A stretch of DNA of 64,000 nt, taken from the NCBI GenBank assembly GCA_937980205.1, contig CALJKW010000033.1, positions 1-64,000 on the forward strand, written 5' to 3'. Made by a program: the position numbers and the translations under genes. Of the stretch, positions 41,646-49,977 are shown one piece after another. Below the pieces are notes generated by a model. The model saw nothing but the letters and a program-made list of their open reading frames with translations, was not told the DNA's origin and did no database searches. The stretch's first letter is position 1, and each line of letters begins with the position of its first letter. This stretch comes from an uncultured Myxococcales bacterium. GTDB lineage: Bacteria; Myxococcota; Myxococcia; Myxococcales; Myxococcaceae.

Positions 41646-41863
41646 GGGTCGAATTTGCCCCGGTGACCGTTTCGCTCACACGCGCCCTTTCATTCTTGAA
41701 ATTGCGCTTGCACCGCTGAAACCGGACCGCGCGTTCAGGTCCGCGAAACAGCGTGCAAAAGGGGTCGGCACGCAGGCTGCACAAGGGGCGCGTGCCTCTC
41801 CCGGTTTCTCCCGAGCTCGCACTTCTTTGATGCCGGGAGAGGCGTTGTTCTTCCTCTCATCCC
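41646..41863 (+). promoter_or_regulatory. Intergenic region with possible sigma-54 promoter and leader hairpin
   Basis: CGGCACGCAGGCTGCA at 41766-41781 has GG (41767-41768) and GC (41779-41780) ten bases apart, as in -24/-12 sigma-54 promoters; two consensus T positions are C. Downstream a perfect 10-bp inverted repeat (41795-41804 with 41833-41842, CCTCTCCCGG) would lie in the leader of the gene at 41864. No other gene is evident in this 218-base gap. Confidence 0.45.
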
Positions 41864-42166
41864 ATGCTCGAACGTTTCCTCGATTCGGCCGACGCCGCCC
41901 AGGTGATGGAGCTCATGCGCGAGGCCGAGCTGTCGGCGCTGCAGATCACCGAAGAAGTTCAGTGGAGCGAAGACGGCACCACGTGGTCCGTCGTGCTGCT
42001 CGTCCCGCCCGCCCGGCTCGTCTTCCGCCGCTACGCCGCCGGCGAGCGCAATGATCTCACCCCGACCGATGTGCCCCAGCGCGTCGCCGAGCAGCTCACC
42101 GAGCGCCTGCGGCGCGAGACGCTGTGGCGCAACGTCCGGAAGCAGCTGGAAGATCGCTTCAGCTAG
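41864..42166 (+). CDS. Hypothetical protein, 100 aa
   Basis: Soluble acidic small protein (LERFLDSADAAQVMELMREAELSALQITEEVQWSED, then WSVVLLVPPARLVFRR and a C-terminal helix). No signal peptide or known motif. It stands alone behind a possible sigma-54 promoter and leader hairpin, and ends 32 bases from the convergent HEAT-repeat gene. Function unknown. Confidence 0.6.
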   Translation: MLERFLDSADAAQVMELMREAELSALQITEEVQWSEDGTTWSVVLLVPPARLVFRRYAAGERNDLTPTDVPQRVAEQLTERLRRETLWRNVRKQLEDRFS

Positions 42167-42198
42167 CCCTTACCGAAGGCGGTCACGCCCTCGCCGCC

Positions 42199-43812
42199 TC
42201 ACAGCTCCAGCAGCTTCATCTTGTTCTTCGCCGCCTTCGCCATCTTCCCGCGGCCGCTCTCGGCGAGCGCCTCGAGGATCTCGGCGCCGACGCTCTTGAG
42301 CTCGAACTGCGGCTTCTCGGCGAAGTGCACGCCGACGTAGTACTTCGCCTCGTCGCTCAGCTTCTTGTCCTTGGAGATCGTCTCGGCGACCTTGAAGCCC
42401 TCGGCGTGCAGCTTCTCGAGCGCGGCCAGCACGGGGTCCCGCTGCCGCGCCCGCGGGTGGGGGTCCAGCGAGTGGTGCTGCAGCTGCGCGACCGCGAAGC
42501 CGTACTTGTCCTGCTCGGTGGCGACCGTCGAGCTGCCGAGCAGCTGGGCGATCATGTCGGCGCGCGCGGGGTCTTTCTTCGCCAGCGCCTTCGCCTTGTC
42601 GCGCAACAGCTCCGCCCAACCTTGAGGGTCCGCGTTGCGCACCGGCTCGAGCTGACGCTTCGCCACCGCGAACGTCTTGCCGAGCTGCTTCTCGGCCGCC
42701 GCGAGCAGCGCCTTCACGTGCTTCTTGGAGAGCTCGCTCGAGCGCGGGTTCACCACCTCGGCGAGCACCTGGGCGCCGACGTCCTCCTCCGCGTCCGCGA
42801 GCGCGTCCACGATGATGTCGAGCCCGCCCGGCAGCGCGATGAGCACCTTGGCGGCCGCCTCGGCCCGGGTGCGATCTCCGCCGCGCGCGACGGGCGCGAG
42901 CGTCTTCGCCACGAGCTTCGGCTTCGCCTCGGCCATTCCGCCGAGCACGCCGATCGCCCACAGCGACAGGTCCACCGAGCGCGAGCTGCACAGCTCGGCG
43001 AGCTCTTCGGCGAACTCGGGCCCGACCCTCATCACCGTCAGCGAGTCGCGCGCCGCGCGCGCCACGAACGAGTCTGGCTCCTCGAGCAGATCCATCAGCG
43101 CCCGAATCGACTTCTTCGTCGGGTCCGCGCCCATCGCGAACCGCAGCGCGGTCGCCGCCTCGACGCGCACGAGCGGCGGGTACTTCCGGCCCGCGAACTC
43201 GAGCAGCGTCTTCTCGGCCTCGGGCAGCTCGAGGAAGCCGAGCACCTTGATCGCGCCGCGCAGCACGTCGACGTCCTCGACCGTCTTCTTCTTGTCGAGG
43301 AACTTCTCGACCTGCGTGCGCATCACGCGCCGGTCCGCCTCCGAGCCGCTCTTCGCCTCGGCGCGCACCGAGAGCGCGACCTTGTTGATCGTCTCCCACG
43401 GCTGCCCGCGCATGCCCTCGAGCGCCATCTCGAAGCTCTTGCTCGTGCCGACGGCGGGCAGCAGCTGCGACAGCTGCGCGCGCAGCTCGGGGGTCGCGTC
43501 GTCGAGCCGCGCCTTGATCTGAGGCAGCGCGTCTTCGCCGAGCGCCGCGATGGCCTTCGACGCCAGCGGCGCCAGCCCCTTGCGGCCGAGCGCCTCGAGC
43601 AGCACCGGCAGCGCCTTCATCGCGCCCATCGCGCCGAGGGCCTCGACCGCCGCCTCGGCGTAGCCGTCGACCGGATCTCTCGCCATCTCCACCAGGCGCG
43701 ACACGACCGCGGCGTCCTTCACCTTCAGCTCGCCGAGCACCACGGCCGCGGCGATGCGTTTGCGCGGAGATTCGTCCTCCAGCAGCTCCACGATGCGTTT
43801 GAGCGGGTCCAT
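42199..43812 (-). CDS. HEAT-repeat protein
   Basis: 537 aa, almost entirely paired helices of HEAT type: PLKRIVELLEDESPRKRIAAAVVLGELK, VDGYAEAAVEALGAMGAMKALPVLLEALG, PLVRVEAATALRFAM, FVARAARDSLTVM. No signal peptide or catalytic motif is seen, so it is probably a cytoplasmic scaffold. The ATG at 43812 is only 17-29 bases from the divergent OmpA-family start, so the promoters must lie in coding sequence or one start is downstream. Confidence 0.85.
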   Translation of the reverse strand: MDPLKRIVELLEDESPRKRIAAAVVLGELKVKDAAVVSRLVEMARDPVDGYAEAAVEALGAMGAMKALPVLLEALGRKGLAPLASKAIAALGEDALPQIKARLDDATPELRAQLSQLLPAVGTSKSFEMALEGMRGQPWETINKVALSVRAEAKSGSEADRRVMRTQVEKFLDKKKTVEDVDVLRGAIKVLGFLELPEAEKTLLEFAGRKYPPLVRVEAATALRFAMGADPTKKSIRALMDLLEEPDSFVARAARDSLTVMRVGPEFAEELAELCSSRSVDLSLWAIGVLGGMAEAKPKLVAKTLAPVARGGDRTRAEAAAKVLIALPGGLDIIVDALADAEEDVGAQVLAEVVNPRSSELSKKHVKALLAAAEKQLGKTFAVAKRQLEPVRNADPQGWAELLRDKAKALAKKDPARADMIAQLLGSSTVATEQDKYGFAVAQLQHHSLDPHPRARQRDPVLAALEKLHAEGFKVAETISKDKKLSDEAKYYVGVHFAEKPQFELKSVGAEILEALAESGRGKMAKAAKNKMKLLEL

Positions 43813-43841
43813 CGGCGGCGCACCGTAGTATGAGCGCCCAC

Positions 43842-44708
43842 ATGCGGACGACGACTTTGAGCCTGCTCGCGGCCCTCTTCGCTTCAGCTTCGTTCACTGC
43901 AGGGTGCGTCACCCAGGGCACCTACGACCTGCTCAAGGCCGACCGGGACAACCTCGAAGAAGAGCTCGCCAAGAAGAACAAGTCCCTCGAAGAGGCGAAC
44001 AAGAAGATCACGTCGGCCGACGAGCACCGCGCGAAGCTCGAGGGGCAGCTGGCGGATCTCACCGCGCAGAAGGCCGATCTCGACGCCCGCCTCAACAAGG
44101 CGCTGAGCGACAGCTCGAAGAACCTCAAAGACGCCGCGAAGCTGAAGGCCGACGTCGAGCAGATGACGGCCGCGCTTGCCGACCTCGAGAAGCGCCGCGC
44201 GCAGGCCGAGGCGCGCGTGAACGAGTTCAAGAGCCTGCTCGCGCGCTTCAAGACGCTCATCGACGCCGGCAAGCTCAAGGTCCGCATCGTCGAGGGCCGC
44301 ATGGTCGTCGTGCTCGCGACCGACATCCTCTTCGCGCCGGGCTCGGCCTCGCTCTCGAAGGACGGCAAGGCCGCCATCGCCGAGGTCGCGCAGGTGCTCG
44401 CGTCGATCCCCAACCGCAACTTCCAGGTCGAGGGCCACACCGACAACGTGCCCATCTCGAACGCGCAGTTCCCCAGCAACTGGGAGCTCGCCGCCTTCCG
44501 CGGCACCAACGTCGTCAAGGCGATGATCGACGCCGGCATGCCGAAAGAGCGCATCAGCGCCGCGAGCTACGCGGACACCAAGCCGGTCGGCGTGAACGAC
44601 ATGCCCGAGGGCCGCGCGCTCAACCGCCGCATCGAGATCACGATCGTGCCCGACCTCTCCACGCTCCCCGGCTTCGAGGAGCTGCAGAAGGTCGAGAAGG
44701 GCAGCTGA
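43842..44708 (+). CDS. OmpA-family lipoprotein with coiled coil
   Basis: 288 aa. Signal MRTTTLSLLAALFASASFTAGC with lipobox TAGC; an in-frame ATG at 43830 adds four residues. A long coiled coil follows (residues about 30-135, heptads of Leu/Lys/Glu), then an OmpA-type peptidoglycan-binding domain: ATDILFAPGSASLSKDGKAAI, VEGHTDNVPI, NWELAAFRGTNVVKAMIDAGM and GRALNRRIEI. It would tether the outer membrane to peptidoglycan. Complete, unlike the OmpA remnant at 28 kb. Confidence 0.92.
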   Translation: MRTTTLSLLAALFASASFTAGCVTQGTYDLLKADRDNLEEELAKKNKSLEEANKKITSADEHRAKLEGQLADLTAQKADLDARLNKALSDSSKNLKDAAKLKADVEQMTAALADLEKRRAQAEARVNEFKSLLARFKTLIDAGKLKVRIVEGRMVVVLATDILFAPGSASLSKDGKAAIAEVAQVLASIPNRNFQVEGHTDNVPISNAQFPSNWELAAFRGTNVVKAMIDAGMPKERISAASYADTKPVGVNDMPEGRALNRRIEITIVPDLSTLPGFEELQKVEKGS

Positions 44709-44717
44709 CACCGGCCT

Positions 44718-44810
44718 CACTTGATTGGATGCGGCGTGGCGCGCGCCGCCACCGTTCGGCTCTGCGGTCGACTCTCACGCAGCGCGCCGCGCGTGCATCC
44801 AGATCGAGTG
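44718..44810. terminator. Imperfect long inverted repeat between convergent genes
   Basis: The left arm (44718-44745, CACTTGATTGGATGC...) and right arm (44782-44810, ...GCATCCAGATCGAGTG) pair over about 28 bases with a few mismatches. It lies between the stops of the OmpA-family gene and hslO, so it could terminate both transcripts. No T tract is present. Confidence 0.45.
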
Positions 44811-44819
44811 AGCGCGGGA

Positions 44820-45635
44820 CTAGGCCTTCGGCAAGAGCCCGCGCAGCTCGTCGGCAGACACCTCGTACGCGCGCCCGCAGAACTGGCACTTCGCCGAGGC
44901 CTTGCCGTCTCTCTCGATCATGTCGGTGAGCTCTTCGGCGCCGACCGTCGCGAGCGCGCGCATGACGCGATCCTTGGAGCAGGTGCACTTCCACGCGAGC
45001 GGGTACGTCGCGAGCACCTCGAACGGCTCGTCGCCGAAGAGCTCCTTCGCGGCGACCGCCGTCGAGCCGGCGGCCTTCCCCACCGCCGCGCGCAGCCGGT
45101 CACCGAGCCGCGTGGCGACGCGCTCGAGCTCGGCGGGGTCGGCGCCCGGCAGGCACTGCAGCAGCACGCCGCCCGTCGGGTGCAGCGCGACGCGCGTGGG
45201 CACCTGGTCCGACGTCGCGAAGTAGCGCTCGAGATCGGTCGAGAGCTCCATCGCCGACAGCTCGACCGACGAGCGGTAGTGCTCGCCCTGCCCCAGGTCG
45301 CGCAGCACCGACAGGAAGCCCGAGCGCCCGAGCACCGCAGCGGTGCCGTGCAGCTGCGTCTCTTTCACGTAGCCGCGCACCTGGCCGTCGGCCGAGGCGT
45401 CGACGAACAGCCCGCGCAGCGGCCCATCGCACTCGACCTGCAGGTTGATGCGCGTGCTGCCCTTCTGCAGCGCGGCGAGGAGCACCGCGGCGTTGAGCGC
45501 CTCTCCCAGGATGTCGGCCGACCCCGAAGCGAGGCCGTGCATCTGCGCGGCCTCGGAGCGCAGGCCGGCCGTGAGGCACGCCGCCCACTTGAGGTTCGGA
45601 CCGGGAACGACTCCACGAACGAGACTGTCGCTCAT
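44820..45635 (-). CDS. hslO: Hsp33 redox-regulated chaperone
   Basis: 271 aa. SDSLVRGVVPGPNLKWAACLTA and CDGPLRGLFVDASADGQVRGYV are typical Hsp33 N-domain segments. The C-terminal redox switch is complete: CTCSKDR (C-x-C) and CQFCG (C-x2-C), which bind zinc when reduced and form disulfides under oxidative stress to activate holdase activity. The start at 45635 matches the family. It follows a Cys-rich lipoprotein gene by 10 bases on the same strand. Confidence 0.95.
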   Translation of the reverse strand: MSDSLVRGVVPGPNLKWAACLTAGLRSEAAQMHGLASGSADILGEALNAAVLLAALQKGSTRINLQVECDGPLRGLFVDASADGQVRGYVKETQLHGTAAVLGRSGFLSVLRDLGQGEHYRSSVELSAMELSTDLERYFATSDQVPTRVALHPTGGVLLQCLPGADPAELERVATRLGDRLRAAVGKAAGSTAVAAKELFGDEPFEVLATYPLAWKCTCSKDRVMRALATVGAEELTDMIERDGKASAKCQFCGRAYEVSADELRGLLPKA

Positions 45636-45645
45636 GACGAGCGCG

Positions 45646-46842
45646 TCATTGCACGCAGTAGCCGGCGTCACAATATGCGCCGGGCGCACACGCGAAGAGG
45701 CCGCCCATCACGTTGCAGTTCGGCTGGCACACGCCCGTCGGCGAGGGCCGCGAGCCGCCGTCCGGCGTGCGCACCGAGTAGCCGTAGCAGACGTAGCCCG
45801 GGCGGCAGTCGCTCTGCCCCTGCTGAGGGCCCGAGCAGCTCTTCTCGCAGAGGTAGCTCGACGACCCCGCCGGCACGCAGACCGCGCCGCCGTCGCTGCT
45901 GCACACGCGCGGATCCATCGAGCAGTCGCCGGTGCAGTAGCCGCCGGTGAACCCCGACGGCCCGCCGTCGCGCAGGATCTCGGGAATGCAGAACCCCGCC
46001 CCGTTCGGCGTCGCCGCCGAGTTGCACATCATGCTCGTCATGCACGACTGCCCGGTCTTCTCGAGCGGAGGCCCGGCGTCGGGCAGGAACGGCTCCAGCA
46101 ACCAGCACGCGCCGCCCGCGCCGACCGTGAAGCCGACGCACAGGTAGCCCTCGCGGCACGTGGAGAACGTGTTCGGCTCCGAGCACTGCGGCATGCACAG
46201 CGCGTCAGACTCTTCGCCGTTCACGCGAACGCAGATCGCGTCGTGCGCGCACGCCGTCGACGACATGCACGGCTTCGTGCAGTAGCCGCCCGGGTACGCG
46301 TACCGCTGCGTCGACGTCAGCTTGCGGCACTCGCCGCCATCGCCGAGCGACCCGCACTCGCCGTCGCTCATGCACGGGTTGCCCGTCACGCTCGGCGGCT
46401 CGGGCACGCACATGCCCATCGCGCACTTCTCGCCGGTCGAGCACGAGCGGCACGCCTCTCCGCCGGTGCCGCAGCTCATCCGCACCTGCGCGCTGAACGG
46501 AAGGCAGATGCCGTTGAAGCAGCAGCCGGGGCACGACGCGCCGCACGAGCCGCCGTCGGCGGGCCCCAGGCACTGGTGCGCCGTCGGGTCGCACTTCGAG
46601 CCCATCGAGGAGCAGTTCGAGCACATCGCGCCGCCCCTGCCGCACTGCGTGTCGGTCTCGTTGTTCACGCACTCGCCGGCCGCGTTGCAGCAGCCCGCGC
46701 ACGTGCTCGAACACGGCTCCGGAATCGACTTACCGCACGAGGGCGGCAGCAGCACCGCCGAAGACACGAAGAGCAGTCCGAGCACCCACGACGCGGGGCC
46801 GGCCAACCGGCGCTCGCGGCGATCGACTTCTGGGTGAATCAT
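45646..46842 (-). CDS. Cys-rich exported protein, paralogue 1
   Basis: 398 aa. The N-terminal hydrophobic stretch SWVLGLLFVSSAVLLPPSC ends in a possible lipidated Cys. About 40 cysteines follow in short modules (CAGCCNAAGECVNNETDTQCG, GGYCTKPCMSSTACAHDAICV, GGYCTGDCSMDPRVCS). The same order of modules, including the C-terminal YCDAGYCVQ, occurs in the next upstream gene, so the two are tandem paralogues. Probably a disulfide-rich surface protein; no catalytic motif. Confidence 0.7.
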   Translation of the reverse strand: MIHPEVDRRERRLAGPASWVLGLLFVSSAVLLPPSCGKSIPEPCSSTCAGCCNAAGECVNNETDTQCGRGGAMCSNCSSMGSKCDPTAHQCLGPADGGSCGASCPGCCFNGICLPFSAQVRMSCGTGGEACRSCSTGEKCAMGMCVPEPPSVTGNPCMSDGECGSLGDGGECRKLTSTQRYAYPGGYCTKPCMSSTACAHDAICVRVNGEESDALCMPQCSEPNTFSTCREGYLCVGFTVGAGGACWLLEPFLPDAGPPLEKTGQSCMTSMMCNSAATPNGAGFCIPEILRDGGPSGFTGGYCTGDCSMDPRVCSSDGGAVCVPAGSSSYLCEKSCSGPQQGQSDCRPGYVCYGYSVRTPDGGSRPSPTGVCQPNCNVMGGLFACAPGAYCDAGYCVQ

Positions 46843-46901
46843 CGGACTGCTCCAAGAAGGGGCACGTCATCGGCCGTGACGTGCCCTCAGTTACCCATAT
46901 G

Positions 46902-48062
46902 CTAGCGGACGCAATAACCGCCGTCGCACGTGAAGCCAGCATCAGCGTTGCAGCCGCGGCCCGGCGCCGAGCAGCTCGGGTTGCAGAAGCCGTCGGTCGA
47001 GGGCGCCTGGCCGCCGTCCTCGAGGCCCACGAAGTAGCCCTGGCAGACGTATTCCGCCCGGCAGTTCGCCTGACCCATGTTCGGAGCGTTGCAGACCTTC
47101 GCGCAGCGCGTGGTGCCGGTCGACGGGAAGTTGCTGAGGCAGATGCCGTCAGCGCCGCAGATGGCGTCATCGGCCCCGCAGTTCGCCGTGCAGTAGCCGC
47201 CGGTGAAGCCCGTCGGCTCGGTGCTGGTGCCGCCGTCCGTCAGGCGGAAGAAGCCGAGCAGGCAGACCGCGTAGGTCGGGTCGGGCGGGTTCGAGCACTC
47301 GGTCACGCCGGTGCAGGGGTTGCCGATCTTGTCCGACGGCGGGCCGGCGTCCGGCGTGGGGATGGGGTCGAGCCAGCAGCCGCTCACCGGCGCGCCGGTG
47401 CTCGTCTGACCCAGGGTGTAGCAGGCGTAGTCGGGCCGGCAGGGCCCACCCAGCGCCGCGGTGTTCCCACACCGATCCCAGCAGAACTGATCCTGCTCGC
47501 CGTAGGCGGGCGAAAGCCCGATGCACCAACCGGCGTTCGGCTCCGTGCCGCCGTCGATGAGGTTGTTCACGCACTCCGTGTCCATGGTGCAGATCTTGGT
47601 GCAGTAGCCGCCCTGGTAGACGCCGTCGCCGCGCGTCGTGGTCAGCTTGCACTTGTGGCCGGCGCCGAGGGCTGCGCAGTCAGCGTCGTTGGCGCACGAG
47701 TCGCCGATCTTCGGCAGCTGGCCCGTCATCGTGCAGGTGCCCATCACGCAGGCCTGGCCCGTGCCGCACGAAGCGCACGCCATGCCGGCGCTGCCGCAGT
47801 TGGTGCGGTTCTGGTTGTTCGGCGGGATGCACTGGTTGCCGGAACAGCACCCGTTCGGGCAGTTCTGGGGAGTACAGCTCGAAGTCGTGCCGCCGCCGCT
47901 GCCGCCGGTGCCGCCGCCGGTGCCGGTGCCGCCGCCCGTGTTGCCGGTGCCGCCGGTACCGCTACCGCCGCCCGTTCCACCATTGCCGCCGCTGCTGCAC
48001 GCCGGAACCACTGCAGCGAGGAAGCCGACCGCCACCCCGACTGCCAATGCTTTGAAATTCAT
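46902..48062 (-). CDS. Cys-rich lipoprotein, paralogue 2
   Basis: 386 aa. Signal MNFKALAVGVAVGFLAAVVPACSS, then a Gly/Thr/Ser linker of about 35 residues and a Cys-rich body collinear with the adjacent downstream paralogue (CPNGCCSGNQCIPP, GGYCTKICTMDTECV, GFTGGYCTANCG, CDGGYCVR). A good AGAGGAGAGG lies upstream of the ATG. Predicted outer-membrane lipoprotein exposed on the surface or in the periplasm. Confidence 0.78.
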   Translation of the reverse strand: MNFKALAVGVAVGFLAAVVPACSSGGNGGTGGGSGTGGTGNTGGGTGTGGGTGGSGGGTTSSCTPQNCPNGCCSGNQCIPPNNQNRTNCGSAGMACASCGTGQACVMGTCTMTGQLPKIGDSCANDADCAALGAGHKCKLTTTRGDGVYQGGYCTKICTMDTECVNNLIDGGTEPNAGWCIGLSPAYGEQDQFCWDRCGNTAALGGPCRPDYACYTLGQTSTGAPVSGCWLDPIPTPDAGPPSDKIGNPCTGVTECSNPPDPTYAVCLLGFFRLTDGGTSTEPTGFTGGYCTANCGADDAICGADGICLSNFPSTGTTRCAKVCNAPNMGQANCRAEYVCQGYFVGLEDGGQAPSTDGFCNPSCSAPGRGCNADAGFTCDGGYCVR

Positions 48063-48245
48063 TGTGGGAACCTCTCCTCTTTGACCACCCGAACCTACAA
48101 AGGGTGCGCAAACTCTCTGAAGCAGTGGTGGAAGTCAACTGCGGGGCTTGTCGAGCGACGCATCTGCAGCCGGCGGAAAAGAAAACGGCCGGTCGCCTCC
48201 AAGGAGAAGCGACCGGCCTCGCTTTCAAAAGAACCCTACAACCGA
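48063..48245. other. Gap between ssb and the Cys-rich lipoprotein gene
   Basis: This region holds the ssb terminator and, on the minus strand, the leader and ribosome site of the Cys-rich lipoprotein gene. No additional ORF with coding character is seen. Confidence 0.5.
48187..48218 (-). terminator. Intrinsic terminator of ssb
   Basis: A perfect 10-bp stem (GGCCGGTCGC with its complement) and 12-base loop are followed on the minus strand by GTTTTCTTTT. It begins 27 bases past the ssb stop. Confidence 0.85.
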
Positions 48246-48716
<471 letters not shown>

Positions 48717-48889
48717 GACGTTCTGCCTTTCGTAGTTCCGATCCACCACGGAGTCGGATGAGACAGGCCTATAGCAGGAGGGTCTGACACCGGATCAACC
48801 GATCACCGGATCGGCGTGCCCTCACGGTGCGCTTTCCTGGCCGGACCGCAGACCGGCCTGCGTCGTACGCGGCGCTGAATCGACGTGAC

Positions 48890-49366
48890 GTGACAGCGAC
48901 GAGCCTCGAAGAGGTCTACCGGCGGTTCTTTCCCGTCATCCGGGAGCGGTGCCGCCGCGCCCTCACGAGTCCCGAGGAGGCAGAGGACGTGGCACAGGAG
49001 ACCTTTATCCGCTTCTGGCGCAGCGCACAGGCCGGTCGTCCCGCGCGCGAGGCGGCCGCGTGGATTCACCGGACTGCGGTGCACCTGGCCATCGACCGCC
49101 TGCGGCGCCGCGCCGTGCGGGCTGCGCAGCCCGCGAGGGTGGCGACGTTTTCCGCAGACGAGGCGCTCTCGAATCGCGAGTTGCTCGAAGAGCTCGCGCG
49201 GCGCGTTCCCCCCGATGCCCTCGAGGCCGGCGTGCTCCACCGCGTCGACGGGCTGACGCAGCCAGAAGCGGCGCACGCGATGGGCATCTCCGAGCGCACA
49301 CTGCGCCGCCTGCTGGTCACGCTCGACGAGCGCATCGCGCGCTTTCGCGAAGAGGTGATGACGTGA
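48890..49366 (+). CDS. ECF-type RNA polymerase sigma factor
   Basis: 158 aa from a GTG at 48890; an open frame reaches a GTG at 48827, and neither start has a strong ribosome site. Region 2: LEEVYRRFFPVIRERCRRAL, EEAEDVAQETFIRFWRS, AAAWIHRTAVHLAIDRLRR. Region 4: LHRVDGLTQPEAAHAMGISERTLRRLL. This is the ECF layout. The stop overlaps the GTG of the next gene (GTGA), which encodes a zinc-motif anti-sigma factor, and a caspase-like gene overlaps after that. It probably directs an envelope- or stress-responsive regulon under control of the anti-sigma. Confidence 0.88.
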   Translation: MTATSLEEVYRRFFPVIRERCRRALTSPEEAEDVAQETFIRFWRSAQAGRPAREAAAWIHRTAVHLAIDRLRRRAVRAAQPARVATFSADEALSNRELLEELARRVPPDALEAGVLHRVDGLTQPEAAHAMGISERTLRRLLVTLDERIARFREEVMT

Positions 49367-49977
49367 GCCACCCGTCGTTCATCGATCTCGACGCGCTTCA
49401 CCTCGGCGACGTGCAGCCGCAGGTGGCGGGCCACGTCGCCGACTGCAGCGAGTGCCGCGCGTACGTCGGCAGGCTCTCCGCACCGGTCGAGGTGCCTGCG
49501 TGGCTCGCGCGCGTCCGGCGGCCCCGGTGGCACCTGCCGCTGGCAGCGGTCGCCGGTCTCGCAGTCGCCGCGTCGCTCGCGGTGGTGGTCGCGCTGCCCT
49601 CGGGCGTCCGCGCGAAGAGCCCGCCGGCCGTCCTCGTCCACGCGCGCATCGACGACCGCTGGACCGTTTGGGACGGGACAACCCCCTTCCACCGGGACGA
49701 CGCGGTGCGCTTCGAGGTCTTCGCGGGCCCTCACCGGCACGTCTCCATCGTCGACGACGGCCCGCGCCGGGTGTTCGATCACCGACTCGTCGCCGGAACC
49801 CGCGAAGAGCTGCCGCTCGTCGTCGGCTTCTCCCCGAACCGAACCGCCGAGCCGGTCTGGCTGGTGTTGAGCGAAGCTCCGCTCGACGACGCGACCCTGT
49901 TCGACGCCGTCGCTCGCAATCGCCGTGACGAGATGATCTGGACCGTGGCAATCACGCTGCCGAAGGAGGGCCCATGA
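49363..49977 (+). CDS. Transmembrane anti-sigma factor with ZAS-type motif
   Basis: 204 aa from a GTG overlapping the sigma gene. The cytoplasmic N-terminus has H24-x3-C28-x2-C31 (HVADCSEC), the zinc anti-sigma signature. One membrane helix follows (about 57-80, LPLAAVAGLAVAASLAVVVAL), then a periplasmic beta-rich domain (VHARIDDRWTVWDG, FEVFAGPHRHVSIVDDG). This is the expected topology for holding the ECF sigma until a periplasmic signal. The TGA overlaps the ATG of the protease gene (ATGA), so the three are translationally coupled. Confidence 0.8.
   Translation: MSHPSFIDLDALHLGDVQPQVAGHVADCSECRAYVGRLSAPVEVPAWLARVRRPRWHLPLAAVAGLAVAASLAVVVALPSGVRAKSPPAVLVHARIDDRWTVWDGTTPFHRDDAVRFEVFAGPHRHVSIVDDGPRRVFDHRLVAGTREELPLVVGFSPNRTAEPVWLVLSEAPLDDATLFDAVARNRRDEMIWTVAITLPKEGP

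Noticed and set aside
41827..42054. Alternative ORF MMPGEALFFLSSHART
   Set aside because: Overlaps the better-supported 100-aa gene in another frame and becomes Arg-rich shadow sequence.
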